From assembly GCF_029227915.1 (NCBI RefSeq), contig NC_079884.1, positions 28,460,001 to 28,524,000 on the forward strand: a stretch of 64,000 nt of DNA, read 5' to 3'. Positions 39,200 through 52,321 of this stretch are shown one piece after another. A model generated the notes under the pieces. That model was not told the origin of the DNA and did not search any database. It saw nothing but the letters and a program-made list of their open reading frames with translations. The position numbers and the translations under genes were made by a program. The stretch is from Hydractinia symbiolongicarpus. Its lineage: Eukaryota; Cnidaria; Hydrozoa; Anthoathecata; Hydractiniidae. Position 1 is the first letter of the stretch. Each line of letters begins with the position of its first letter.

Positions 39200-42100
39200 A
39201 ATAGAGACAGTTTCGAAAACTACTTTTCATTGACTTTCTAACGGTGTCAATCCGTTTGAGTTACAACGGTTGCGTCACATATTCGTAGCAACATCTATTT
39301 GGTGATTTTCTTGCGTTATTACTAAGTTGTATTGCTTTTAACAGTGAAACGGTTGACTGTGGGAATAAATAGAACTGATTCTGGACTGTGACCTTATAAA
39401 TGTAATAACTGAGTCAATTGGTGTCCAAAGAATAACACTCTTCTTAATTTGACATGATTGCTGGAATTCAGCGGTTACATTAGGCTCTGTGGTAGCGCTT
39501 TATTTAAAAATTTAGATAAATAAGTCTTTTCTTACTGTGGGACCAATCGTGGCCATTAGCACGCGCTGAATAAATAGGAACAGTTCCAAAGACTACATTT
39601 CATTGACTTTCTAGCGGTATAAGTCCGTTTGAGTTACAACGGTTCTGTCACATATTCGTACCAATATGTACTTAGCGATAGTATTCGGATATTACTAGGT
39701 TGCATCGCTTTTAACAGTGAAACGCTTGACTGTGGGACTTAATTGAACTGATTTTGGACTTTGACCTTGTAAATGGGATAAATGAGCCAGTTTGACTACA
39801 AGAAGTAACATTCTTCCTAATTTGTCATGATTACTGGAACTCAGCGATTACCCTGGTCACTGTGGTAGCGCTTTATTACAAAATTAAGATAAACAAGTCA
39901 TTTTTTACTGTGGGACCAATCCTAGCCGTTGGCTCGCGCTGAAGAAATAGAGACAGTTTCAAAAACTACATTTCATTTACTTTCTAACGTTGTCAATCCG
40001 TTTGAGTTACAACGGTTGCGTCACATATTTGTACCAACATTTATTTAGTGAATTTCTTCCGATATTACTAAGTTGTATTGCTTTTATCAGTGAAACGATT
40101 GACTGTGGGAATTAATAGAACTGATTCTGGACTGCGACCTTATAAATGTGATAAATGAGCCAATTGGTCTCCAAGGAATAACATTCTTCTTAATTTGACA
40201 TGATTGCCGGAATTCATCGATTACATTAGGCTCTGTGGTAGCGCTTTATTTAAAAATTTAGATAAATAAGTCTTTTTTTGCTGTGGGACCAATCCTAGCC
40301 GTTAGCGTGCGCTGAAGATATAGTGACAGTTTCAAAATCTCCATTTCATTGACTTTTTAACAGTGTCAATCCGTTTGCGTTACAACGGTTGCGTCACATA
40401 TTCGTACCAACATGTATTTAGCGATAGTATTCGGATATTACTAGGTTGCATCGCTTTTAACAGTGAAACGTTTGACTGTGGGATTTAATTGAACTGACTT
40501 TGGACTTTGACCTTATAAATGTGATTAATGAGCCAGTTTGACTACCAGAAATAACATTCTTCCTAATTTGACATGAATGCTAGAACTCAGCGATTACACT
40601 GGTCACTGTGGTAGCGCTTTATTACAAAATTAAGATAAACAAGTCATTTTTTACTGTGGGACAAATCCTAGCCGTTAGCTCGCGCTGAACAAATAGGAAC
40701 AGTTTCGAAGACTACATTTCATTGACTTTCTAGCGGTTTAAATCCGTTTGAGCTACAACCGTTTCGTCACATATTCGTACCAACATGTATTTAGCGATAG
40801 TATTCGGATATTCCTAGGTTGCATCGCTTTTAACAATGAAACTATTGACTGTGGGACTTAATTGAACTGATTTTGGACTTTGTCCTTATAAATGGGATAA
40901 ATGAGCTAGTTTGACTAAAAGAAATAACATTCTTCAAAATTTGACATGATTGCTGGAACTCAGCGATTACACTGGGCGCTGTGGTAGCGCTTTATTTTAA
41001 AATTAAGATAAATAAGTCCTTTTTTACTGTGGGACCAATCCTAGCCGTTATCGTGCGCTGAAGAAATAGAGACAGTTTCAAAAACTACATTTCATTGACT
41101 TCTTGGCGGTATCAATCCATTTGGATTACAACGGTTGCGTCAAATATTCGTATCAACATGTATTTAGTGATATCTTTCCGATATTACTAAGTTATATCGC
41201 TTTTAACAGTGAAACGATTGACTGTGGAACTTAATTGAACTAACTTTGGACTGTGACCTTATAAATGTGATAAGTGAGCCAACTGGACTCCAAGAAATAA
41301 CATTCTTCTTAATTTGACATGATTGCCGAAACTCAGCGATTACACTGGGCGCTGTGTAGTGCTTCATTTAAGAATTTAAATAAATAAGTCATTCTTTATT
41401 GTGGGACCAATCCTAGCCGTTATCGCGCGCTGAAGAAATAGAGACAGTTTCAAAAACTACATTTCATTGACTTCTTGGCGGTATCAATCCATTTGTATTA
41501 CAACGGTTGCGTCACATATTCGTACCAACATGTATTTAGTGATAACTTTCCGATATTACGTGGTAGCGCTTTATATAAAAATTTAGATAAATAAGTCTTT
41601 TTTTGCTGTGGGACCAATCCTAGCCGTTAGCGCGCGCTAAAGATATAGAGACAGTTTCAAAAACTACCTTTCATTGACTTTCTAACGGTGTCAATCCGTT
41701 TGAGTTACAACGGTTGCGTCACATATTTGTACCAACATGTATTTGGTGATTTTCTTCCGATATTACTAAGTTGTATTGTTTTTAACAGTGAAACGATTGA
41801 CTGTGGGAATAAATAGAACTGATTCTGGACTGTGACCTTATAAATGTGATAAATGAGTCAATTGGTGTCCAAAGAATGACATTCTTCTTAATTTGACATG
41901 ATTGCTGGAATTCAGCTAAAACATTAGGCTCTGTGGTAGCGCTTTATATAAAAATTTAGATAAATAAGTCTTTTCTTACTGTGGGACCAATCCTGGTCGT
42001 TAGCACGCGCTGAATAAATAGGAGCAGTTCCAAAGACCACATTTCATTGAATTTCTGGCGGTATAAGTCCGTTTGAGGTACAACGTTTCTGTCACATATT

Positions 42101-42460
42101 CGTACCAATATGTATTTAGCGATAGTATTCGGATATTACTAGGTTGCATCGCTTTTAACAGTGAAACGCTTGACTGTGGGACTTAATTGAACTGATTTTG
42201 GATTTTGACCTTGTAAATGTGATAAATGAGCCAGTTTGACTACAAGAAATAACATTCCTCCTAATTTGACATGATTGCTGGAACTCAGCGATTACACTGG
42301 CCACTGTGGTAGCGCTTTATTACAAAATTAAGATAAACAAGTCATTCTTTACTGTGGGACCAATCCTAGCCGTTAACTCGCGCTGAAGAATTAAAGACAG
42401 TTTCAGAAACTACATTTCATGTACTTTCTAACGGTGTCAATCCGTTTGAGTTACAACGGT
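39200..42460 (+). repeat. Large segment, copy 1 (pairs with 45373-48633, 6173 bp apart)
   Basis: Boxes at 39269, 39642, 40015, 40388, 40761, 41134, 41506, 41713 and 42086 pair with 45442, 45815, 46187, 46561, 46934, 47307, 47680, 47887 and 48260 at distances of 6172-6174 bp. Shared private variants include GTAGCAACATCTATTTGG, ACCGTTTCGTCAC, ATTTGGATTAC and the truncated-monomer junction. The pair ends at the monomer with its box at 42459, which is chimeric here but a plain F monomer at 48633. Confidence 0.88.
41506..41712 (+). repeat. Truncated 207-bp monomer
   Basis: Same GATATTAC to GTGGTAGCGC junction as at 27721 and 29792 (ACGTGG at 41558), but the box keeps GTTGCG instead of GTGGCG. It therefore descends from the same deletion but not from the exact unit copies at 27-30 kb. 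Confidence 0.92.
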
Positions 42461-43886
42461 TGCGTCAAATATTCGTACCAACATGTATTTAGCGATAGTA
42501 TTCGGATATTGCTAGGTTGCATCGCTTTTAACAGTAAAACGCTTGACTGTGGGACTTATTTGAACTGATTTTGGACTTTGACCTTATAAATGTGATAAAT
42601 GAGCTAGTTTGACTACAAGAAATAACATTCTTCTTAATTTGACATGATTGCTGGAACTCAGCGATTACAGTGGGCGCTATGGTAGCGCTTTATTGAAAAA
42701 TTAAGACAAATAAGTCATTTTTTACTGTGGGACCAATCCTAGCCGTTAGCTCGCGCTGAAGAAATAGAGACAGTTTCAAAAACTACTTTTCATTGACTTT
42801 CTAACGGTGTCAATCCGTTTGAGTTACAACGGTTGTGTCAGATATTCATACCAACATGTATTTAGCGATAGTATTCGGATATTACTAGGTTGCATCGCTT
42901 TTAACAGTGAAACGCTTGACTGTGGGACTTAATTGAACTGATTTTGGACTTTGACCTTATAAATGTGATAAATGAGCTAGTTTGACTACAAGAAATAACA
43001 TTCTTCTTATTTTGACATGATTGCTGGAACTCAGCGATTACACTGGGCGCTGTGGTAGCACTTTATTAAAAAAATAAGATAAATAAGTCATTTTTTACTG
43101 TGGGACCAATCCTAGCCGTTAGCTCGCGCTGAAGAAATAGAGACAGTTTTTAAAACTACCTTTCATTGACTTTCTAACGGTGTCAATCCGTTTGAGTTAC
43201 AACGGTTGCGTCACATATTCGTAGCAACATCTATTTGGTGATTTTCTTGCGTTATTACTAAGTTGTATTGCTTTTAACAGTGAAACGGTTGACTGTGGGA
43301 ATAAATAGAACTGATTCTGGACTGTGACCTTATAAATGTAATAACTGAGTCAATTGGTGTCCAAAGAATAACACTCTTCTTAATTTGACATGATTGCTGG
43401 AATTCAGCGGTTACATTAGGCTCTGTGGTAGCGCTTTATTTAAAAATTTAGATAAATAAGTCTTTTCTTACTGTGGGACCAATCGTCGCCGTTAGCACGC
43501 GCTGAATAAATAGGAACAGTTCCAAAGACTACATTTCATTGACTTTCTAGCGGTATAAGTCCGTTTGAGTTACAACGGTTCTGTCACATATTCGTACCAT
43601 CATGTACTTAGCGATAGTATTCGGATATTACTAGGTTGCATCATTTTAACAGTGAAACGCTTGACTGTGGGACTTAATTGAACTGATTTTGGACTTTGAC
43701 CTTGTAAATGGGATAAATGAGCCAGTTTGACTACAAGAAGTAACATTTTTCCTAATTTGTCATGATTACTGGAACTCAGCGATTACACTGGTCACTGTGG
43801 TAGCGCTTTATTACAAAATTAAGATAAACAAGTCATTTTTTACTGTGGGACCAATCCTAGCCGTCGGCTCGCGCTGAAGAAATAGA
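41650..43886 (+). repeat. Hexamer higher-order unit, copy 1 (2237 bp)
   Basis: Boxes at 41713, 42086, 42459, 42832, 43205 and 43578, repeated by 43887-46123. The rare variants GAGGTACAACGTTTCTG and GTTGTGTCAGATATTCATACC occur in both copies 2237 bp apart. Types in order: L (CAGCTAAAACATTAGG), D, F/G chimera, I, E, D. Confidence 0.9.
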
Positions 43887-46123
43887 GACAGTTTCAAAAA
43901 CTACCTTTCATTGACTTTCTAACGGTGTCAATCCGTTTGAGTTACAACGGTTGCGTTACATATTCGTACCAACATGTATTTGGTGGTTTTCTTCCGATAT
44001 TACTAAGTTGTATTGTTTTTAACAGTGAAACGATTGACTGTGGGAATAAATAGAACTGATACTGGACTGTGATCTTATAAATGTGATAAATGAGTCAATT
44101 GGTGTCCAAAGAATGACATTCTTCTTAATTTGACATGATTGCTGGAATTCAGCTAAAACATTAGGCTCTGTGGTAGCGCTTTATATAAAAATTTAGATAA
44201 ATAAGTCTTTTCTTACTGTGGGACCAATCCTGGTCGTTAGCACGCGCTGAATAAATAGGAGCAGTTCCAAAGACCACATTTCATTGAATTTCTGGCGGTA
44301 TAAGTCCGTTTGAGGTACAACGTTTCTGTCACATATTCGTACCAATATGTATTTAGCGATAGTATTCGGATATTACTAGGTTGCATCGCTTTTAACAGTG
44401 AAACGCTTGACTGTGGGACTTAATTGAACTGATTTTGGATTTTGACCTTGTAAATGTGATAAATGAGCCAGTTTGACTACAAGAAATAACATTCCTCCTA
44501 ATTTGACATGATTGCTGGAACTCAGCGATTACACTGGCCACTGTGGTAGCGCTTTATTACAAAATTAAGATAAACAAGTCATTCTTTACTGTGGGACCAA
44601 TCCTAGCCGTTAACTCGCGCTGAAGAATTAAAGACAGTTTCAGAAACTACATTTCATGTACTTTCTAACGGTGTCAATCCGTTTGAGTTACAACGGTTGC
44701 GTCAAATATTCGTACCAACATGTATTTAGCGATAGTATTCGGATATTGCTAGGTTGCATCGCTTTTAACAGTAAAACGCTTGACTGTGGGACTTATTTGA
44801 ACTGATTTTGGACTTTGACCTTATAAATGTGATAAATGAGCTAGTTTGACTACAAGAAATAACATTCTTCTTAATTTGACATGATTGCTGGAACTCAGCG
44901 ATTACAGTGGGCGCTATGGTAGCGCTTTATTGAAAAATTAAGACAAATAAGTCATTTTTTACTGTGGGACCAATCCTAGCCGTTAGCTCGCGCTGAAGAA
45001 ATAGAGACAGTTTCAAAAACTACTTTTCATTGACTTTCTAACGGTGTCAATCCGTTTGAGTTACAACGGTTGTGTCAGATATTCATACCAACATGTATTT
45101 AGCGATAGTATTCGGATATTACTAGGTTGCATCGCTTTTAACAGTGAAACGCTTGACTGTGGGACTTAATTGAACTGATTTTGGACTTTGACCTTATAAA
45201 TGTGATAAATGAGCTAGTTTGACTACAAGAAATAACATTCTTCTTATTTTGACATGATTGCTGGAACTCAGCGATTACACTGGGCGCTGTGGTAGCACTT
45301 TATTAAAAAAATAAGATAAATAAGTCATTTTTTACTGTGGGACCAATCCTAGCCGTTAGCTCGCGCTGAAGAAATAGAGACAGTTTTTAAAACTACCTTT
45401 CATTGACTTTCTAACGGTGTCAATCCGTTTGAGTTACAACGGTTGCGTCACATATTCGTAGCAACATCTATTTGGTGATTTTCTTGCGTTATTACTAAGT
45501 TGTATTGCTTTTAACAGTGAAACGGTTGACTGTGGGAATAAATAGAACTGATTCTGGACTGTGACCTTATAAATGTAATAACTGAGTCAATTGGTGTCCA
45601 AAGAATAACACTCTTCTTAATTTGACATGATTGCTGGAATTCAGCGGTTACATTAGGCTCTGTGGTAGCGCTTTATTTAAAAATTTAGATAAATAAGTCT
45701 TTTCTTACTGTGGGACCAATCGTGGCCGTTAGCACGCGCTGAATAAATAGGAACAGTTCCAAAGACTACATTTCATTGACTTTCTAGCGGTATAAGTCCG
45801 TTTGAGTTACAACGGTTCTGTCACATATTCGTACCAATATGTACTTAGCGATAGTATTCGGATATTACTAGGTTGCATCATTTTAACAGTGAAACGCTTG
45901 ACTGTGGGACTTAATTGAACTGATTTTGGACTTTGACCTTGTAAATGGGATAAATGAGCCAGTTTGACTACAAGAAGTAACATTCTTCCTAATTTGTCAT
46001 GATTACTGGAACTCAGCGATTACACTGGTCACTGTGGTAGCGCTTTATTACAAAATTAAGATAAACAAGTCATTTTTTACTGTGGGACCAATCCTAGCCG
46101 TCGGCTCGCGCTGAAGAAATAGA
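43887..46123 (+). repeat. Hexamer higher-order unit, copy 2 (2237 bp)
   Basis: Direct repeat of 41650-43886 with boxes at 43950, 44323, 44696, 45069, 45442 and 45815. Small differences include GTTGCGTTAC at 43950 for GTTGCGTCAC, GTGGTTTTC for GTGATTTTC near 43983, and CAATCGTCGCC near 43481 in copy 1 against CAATCGTGGCC here. The right end at about 46124 changes from ACTACCTTTC to ACTACATTTCATTTAC. Confidence 0.9.
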
Positions 46124-48633
46124 GACAGTTTCAAAAACTACATTTCATTTACTTTCTAACGTTGTCAATCCGTTTGAGTTACAACGGTTGCGTCACATAT
46201 TTGTACCAACATTTATTTAGTGATTTTCTTCCGATATTACTAAGTTGTATTGCTTTTATCAGTGAAACGATTGACTGTGGGAATTAATAGAACTGATTCT
46301 GGACTGCGACCTTAAAAATGTGATAAATGAGCCAATTGGTCTCCAAGGAATAACATTCTTCTTAATTTGACATGATTGCCGGAATTCATCGATTACATTA
46401 GGCTCTGTGGTAGCGCTTTATTTAAAAATTTAGATAAATAAGTCATTTTTTTGCTGTGGGACCAATCCTAGCCGTTAGCGTGCGCTGAAGATATAGAGAC
46501 AGTTTCAAAATCTCCATTTCATTGACTTTTTAACAGTGTCAATCCGTTTGCGTTACAACGGTTGCGTCACATATTCGTACCAACATGTATTTAGCGATAG
46601 TATTCGGATATTACTAGGTTGCATCGCTTTTAACAGTGAAACGTTTGACTGTGGGATTTAATTGAACTGACTTTGGACTTTGACCTTATAAATGTGATTA
46701 ATGAGCCAGTTTGACTACCAGAAATAACATTCTTCCTAATTTGACATGAATGCTAGAACTCAGCGATTACACTGGTCACTGTGGTAGCGCTTTATTACAA
46801 AATTAAGATAAACAAGTCATTTTTTACTGTGGGACAAATCCTAGCCGTTAGCTCGCGCTGAACAAATAGGAACAGTTTCGAAGACTACATTTCATTGACT
46901 TTCTAGCGGTTTAAATCCGTTTGAGCTACAACCGTTTCGTCACATATTCGTACCAACATGTATTTAGCGATAGTATTCGGATATTCCTAGGTTGCATCGC
47001 TTTTAACAGTGAAACGATTGACTGTGGGACTTAATTGAACTGATTTTGGACTTTGTCCTTATAAATGGGATAAATGAGCTAGTTTGACTAAAAGAAATAA
47101 CATTCTTCAAAATTTGACATGATTGCTGGAACTCAGCGATTACACTGGGCGCTGTGGTAGCGCTTTATTTTAAAATTAAGATAAATAAGTCCTTTTTTAC
47201 TGTGGGACCAATCCTAGCCGTTATCTTTCCCTGAAGAAATAGAGACAGTTTCAAAAACTACATTTCATTGACTTCTTGGCGGTATCAATCCATTTGGATT
47301 ACAACGGTTGCGTCACATATTTGTATCAACATGTATTTAGTGATATCTTTCCGATATTACTAAGTTATATCGCTTTTAACAGTGAAACGATTGACTGTGG
47401 AACTTAATTGAACTAACTATGGACTGTGACCTTATAAATGTGATAAGTGAGCCAACTGGACTCCAAGAAATAACATTCTTCTTAATTTGACATGATTGCC
47501 TAAACTCAGCCATTACACTGGGCGCTGTGGTAGTGCTCCATTTAAGAATTTAAATAAATAAGTCATTCTTTATTGTGGGACCAATCCTAGCCGTTATCGC
47601 GCGCTGAAGAAATAGAGACAGTTTCAAAAACTACATTTCATTGACTTCTTGGCGGTATCAATCCATTTGAATTACAACGGTTGCGTCACATATTCGTACC
47701 AACATGTATTTAGTGATATCTTTCCGATATTACGTGGTAGCGCTTTATTTAAAAATTTAGATAAATAAGTCCTTTTTTGCTGTGAGACCAATCCTAGCCG
47801 TTAGCGCGCGCTGAAGATATAGAGACAGTTTCAAAAACTACCTTTCATTGACTTTCTAACGGTGTCAATCCGTTTGAGTTACAACGGTTGCGTCACATAT
47901 TCGTACCAACATGTATTTGGTGATTTTCTTCCGATTTTACTAAGTTGTATTGTTTTTAACAGTGAAACGATTGACTGTGGGAATAAATAGAACTGATTCT
48001 GGACTGTGACCTTATAAATGTGATAAATGAGTCAATTGGTGTCCAAAGAATGACATTCTTCTTAATTTGACATGATTGCTGGAATTCAGCTAAAACATTA
48101 GTCTCTGTGGTAGCGCTTTATATAAAAATTTAGATAAATAAGTCTTTTCTTACTGTGGGACCAATCCTGGTCGTTAGCACGCGCTGAATAAATAGGAACA
48201 GTTCCAAAGACCACATTTCATTGAATTTCTAGCGGTATAAGTCCGTTTGAGTTACAACGGTTCTGTCACATATTCGTACCAATATGTATTTAGCGATAGT
48301 ATTCGGATATTACTAGGTTGCATCGCTTTTAACAGTGAAACGCTTGACTGTGGGACTTAATTGAACTGATTTTGGATTTTGACCTTGTAAATGTGATAAA
48401 TGAGCCAGTTTGACTACAAGAAATAACATTCCTCCTAATTTGACATGATTGCTGGAACTCAGCGATTACACTGGCCACTGTGGTTGCGCTTTATTACAAA
48501 ATTAAGATAAACAAGTCATTCTGTACTGTGGGACCAATCCTAGCCGTTAACTCGCGCTGAAGAAATAAAGACAGTTTCAGAAACTACATTTCATGTACTT
48601 TCTAACGGTGTCAATCCGTTTGAGTTACAACGG
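45373..48633 (+). repeat. Large segment, copy 2 (pairs with 39200-42460)
   Basis: Second copy of the 3.26-kb matching segment. The separation of 6173 bp equals about sixteen full monomers plus one 207-bp monomer. Of this, 2237 bp is one extra hexamer. Without the internal hexamer duplication the spacing would be about 3.94 kb. The interval from box 46187 is 374 bp because of one extra T in a T-run near 46445. Confidence 0.87.
47680..47886 (+). repeat. Truncated 207-bp monomer
   Basis: Fourth copy of the same truncation junction (ACGTGG at 47732), 6174 bp from the copy at 41558. Its box keeps GTTGCG. Confidence 0.92.
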
Positions 48634-50458
48634 TTGCGTCAAATATTCGTACCAACATGTATTTAGCGATATTTTTCCGCTACTACTAGGTTCCATCGCT
48701 TTTAACAGTGAAACGATTGACTGTGGGACTTGATTGAACTGATTTTGGACTGTGACCTTATAAATGTGAAAGCGAGACAATTGCTCTTCAAGAAATAACA
48801 TTCTTCCTAATTTGACATGATTGCTAGAACTCAGCGATTGCACTGCTCACTGTGGTAGCGCTTTATTACAAAATTAAGATAAACAAGTGATTCTATACTG
48901 TGGGACCAATCCTAGCCGTTAGCTCGCGCTGAAGAAATAGAGACAGTTTCAAATTTGAGTTACAACGGTTGCGTCACATATTCGTACCAACATGTATTTA
49001 GCGATAGTATTCGGATATTGCTAGGTTGCATCGCTTTTAACAGTAAAACGCTTGACTGTGGGACTTATTTGAACTGATTTTGGACTTTGACCTTATAAAT
49101 GTGATAAATGAGCTAGTTTGACTACAAGAAATAACATTCTTCTTAATTTGACATGATTGCTGGAACTCAGCGATTACAGTGGGCGCTGTGGTAGCGCTTT
49201 ATTGAAAAATTAGGACAAATAAGTCATTTTTTACTGTGGGACCAATCCTAGCCGTTAGCTGGCGCTGAAGAAATAGAGACAGTTTCAAAAACTACTTTTC
49301 ATTGACTTTCTAACGGTGTCAATCCGTTTGAGTTACAACGGTTGCGTCACATATTCGTACCAACAAGTATTTGGTGATTTTCTTCCAATATTACTAAGTT
49401 GTATTGCTTTTAACAGTGAAACGATTAACTGTGGGAATAAATAGAACTGATTCTGGACTGTGATCTTATAAATGTGATAAATCAGTCAATTGTTGTCCAA
49501 AGAATAACATTTTTCTTAATTTGACATGATTGCTGGAATTCAGCGAATACATTAGGCTCTGTGGTAGCGCTTTATTAAAAAATTAAGATAAATAAGTCAT
49601 TTTTTACTGTGGGACCAATCCTAGCCGTTATCTCGCGCTGAAGAAATAGAGACAGTTTCAAAAACTACTTTTCATTGACTTTCTCACGGTGTCAATCCGT
49701 TTGAGTTACAACGGTTGTGTCACATATTCATACCAACATGTATTTAGCGATAGTATCCGGATATTACTAGATTGCATCGCTTTTAACAGTGAAACGCTTG
49801 ACTGTGGGACTTAATTGAACTGATTTTGGACTTTGACCTTATAAATGTGATAAATGAGCTAGTTTGACTACAAGAAATTACATTCTTCTTAATTTGACAT
49901 GATTGCTGGAACTCAGCGATTACACTGGGCGCTGTGGTAGCACTTTATTAAAAAATTAAGATAAATAAGTCATTTTTTACTGTGGGACCAATCCTAGCCG
50001 TTATCGTGCGCTGAAGAAATAGAGACAGTTTTTAAAACTACCTTTCATTGACTTTCTAACGGTGTCAATCCGTTTGAGTTACAACGGTTGCGTCACATAT
50101 TCGTAGCAACATGTATTTGGTGATTTTCTTGCGTTATTACTAAGTTGTATTGCTTTTAACAGTGAAACGGTTGACTGTGGGAATAAATAGAACTGATTCT
50201 GGACTTGACCTTATAAATGTAATAATTGAGTCAATTGGTGTCCAAAGAATAAAACTCTTCTTAATTTGACATGATTGCTGGAATTCAGCGGTTACATTAG
50301 GCTCTGTGGTAGCGCTTTATTTAAAAATTTAGATAAATATGTCTTTTCTTACTGTGGGACCAATCGTGGCCGTTAGCACGCGCTGAATAAATAGGAACAC
50401 TTCCAAAGACTACATTTCATTGACTTTCTAGCGGTATAAGTCCGTTTGAGTTACAACG
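48260..50458 (+). repeat. Hexamer unit D-F-G-H-I-E with a 37-bp deletion
   Basis: Boxes: D 48260, F 48633, G 48968, H 49341, I 49714, E 50087. Type marks: D has GGTATAAGTCCG, GTTCTGTCAC and ACCAATATG. F has GTCAAATATTCG, CCGCTACTACTAGG and GAAAGCGAGAC. G has GGATATTGCTAGG and GACTTATTTG. H has ACCAACAAGTATTTGG and GATTAACTGTGGG. I has GTTGTGTC and ATTCATACC. E has GTTTTTAAAACTACC, GTAGCAACATG and CTTGCGTTATTAC. The interval from 48633 to 48968 is only 335 bp because of a deletion at about 48954. Confidence 0.9.
48954..48955 (+). other. 37-bp deletion junction just upstream of the G box
   Basis: AGACAGTTTCAAA runs directly into TTTGAGTTAC. In related G monomers (51204, 54185) 37 bp separate these points, including CACTGACTTTCTAACGG and GTCAGTCCG. 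I saw this junction once in the window, so it arose after the unit formed and has not spread. Confidence 0.88.
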
Positions 50459-52321
50459 GTTCTGTCACATATTCGTACCAATATGTATTTAGCGATAGTA
50501 TTCGGATATTACTAGGTTGCATTGCTTTTAACAGTGAAACGCTTGACTGTGGGACTTAATTGAAATGATTTTGGATTTTGACCTTGTAAATGTGATAAAT
50601 GAGCCAGTTTGACTACAAGAAATAACATTCCTCCTAATTTGACATGATTGCTGGAACTCAGCGATTACACTGGTCACTGTGGTAGCGCTTTATTACAAAA
50701 TTAAGATAAACAAGTCATTTTTTACTGTGGGACCAATCCTAGCCGTTAACTCGCGCTGAAGAAATAAAGACAGTTTCAGAAACTACATTTCATGTACTTT
50801 CTAACGGTGTCAATCCGTTTGAGTTACAACGGTTGCGTCAAATATTCGTACCAACATGTATTTAGCGATATTTTTCCGCTACTACTAGGTTCCATCGCTT
50901 TTAACAGTGAAACGATTGACTGTGGGACTTGATTGAACTGATTTTGGACTGTGACCTTATAAATGTGAAAGCGAGACAATTTCTCTTCAAGAAATAACAT
51001 TCTTCCTAATTTGACATGATTGCTAGAACTCAGCGATTACACTGGTCACTGTGGTAGCGCTTCATTACAAAATTAAGATAAACAAGTCATTCTATACTGT
51101 GGGACCAATCCTAGCCGTTAGCTCGCGCTGAAGAAATAGAGACAGTTTCAAATACTACATTTCACTGACTTTCTAACGGTGTCAGTCCGTTTGAGTTACA
51201 ACGGTTGCGTCACATATTCGTACCAACATGTATTTAGCGATAGTATTCGGATATTGCTAGGTTGCATCGCTTTTAACAGTGAAACGCTTGACTGTGGGAC
51301 TTATTTGAACTGATTTTGGACTTTGACCTTATAAATAAGATAAATGAGCTAGTTTGACTACAAGAAATAACATTCTTCTTAATTTGACATGATTGCTGGA
51401 ACTCAGCGATTACAGTTGTCGCTGTGGTAGCGCTTTATTGAAAAATTAAGACAAATAAGTCATTTTTTACTGTGGGACCAATCCTAGCCGTTAGCCCGCG
51501 CTGAAGAAATAGAGACAGTTTCAAAAACTACTTTTCATTGACTTTCTAACGGTGCCAATCCGTTTCAGTTACAACGGTTGTGTCACATATTCATACCAAC
51601 ATGTATTTAGCGATAGTATCCGGATATTACTAGGTTGCATCGCTTTTAACAGTGAAACGCTTGACTGTGGGACTTAATTGAACTGATTTTGGACTTTGAC
51701 CTTATTAATGTGATAAATGAGCTAGTTTGACTACAAGAAATAACATTCTTCTTAATTTGACATGATTGCTGGAACTCAGCGATTACACTGGGCGCTGTGG
51801 TAGCACTTTATTAAAAAATTAATATAAATAAGTCATTTTTTACTGTGGGACCAATCCTAGCCGTTATCGTGCGCTGAAGAAATAGAGACAGTTTTTAAAA
51901 CTACCTTTCATTGACTTTCTAACGGTGTCAATCCGTTTGAGTTACAACAGTTGCGTCACATATTCGTAGCAAAATGTATTTGGTGATTTTCTTGCGTTAT
52001 TACTAAGTTGTATTGCTTTTAACAGTGAAACGGTTGACTGTGGGAATAAATAGAACTGATTCTGGACTTGACCTTATAAATGTAATAACTGAGTCAATTG
52101 GTGTCCAAAGAATAAAACTCTTCTTAATTTGACATGATTGCTGGAATTCAGCGGTTACATTAGGCTCTGTGGTAGCGCTTTATTTAAAAATTTAGATAAA
52201 TATGTCTTTTCTTACTGTGGGACCAATCGTGGCCGTTAGCACGCGCTGAATAAATAGGAACACTTCCAAAGACTACATTTCATTGACTTTCTAGCGGTAT
52301 AAGTCCGTTTGAGTTACAACG
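50459..52321 (+). repeat. Pentamer derivative D-F-G-H/I-E (1863 bp)
   Basis: Boxes: D 50459, F 50832, G 51204, H/I chimera 51577, E 51950. It equals the hexamer minus one monomer: H and I are fused. The upstream side of the box at 51577 is H (GCCCGCGCTGAAG, CGTTTCAGTTAC). The downstream side is I (GTTGTGTC, ATTCATACC). The crossover lies in AGTTACAACGGTTG at about 51567-51580, within the conserved box. Confidence 0.88.

Noticed and set aside
48625-48843. Minus-strand open frame of 72 codons
   Set aside because: It lies in a single F monomer and crosses its conserved box. It is expected by chance in 64 kb and has no coding signature. The 63-codon minus-strand frame at 10726-10917 is rejected for the same reasons.
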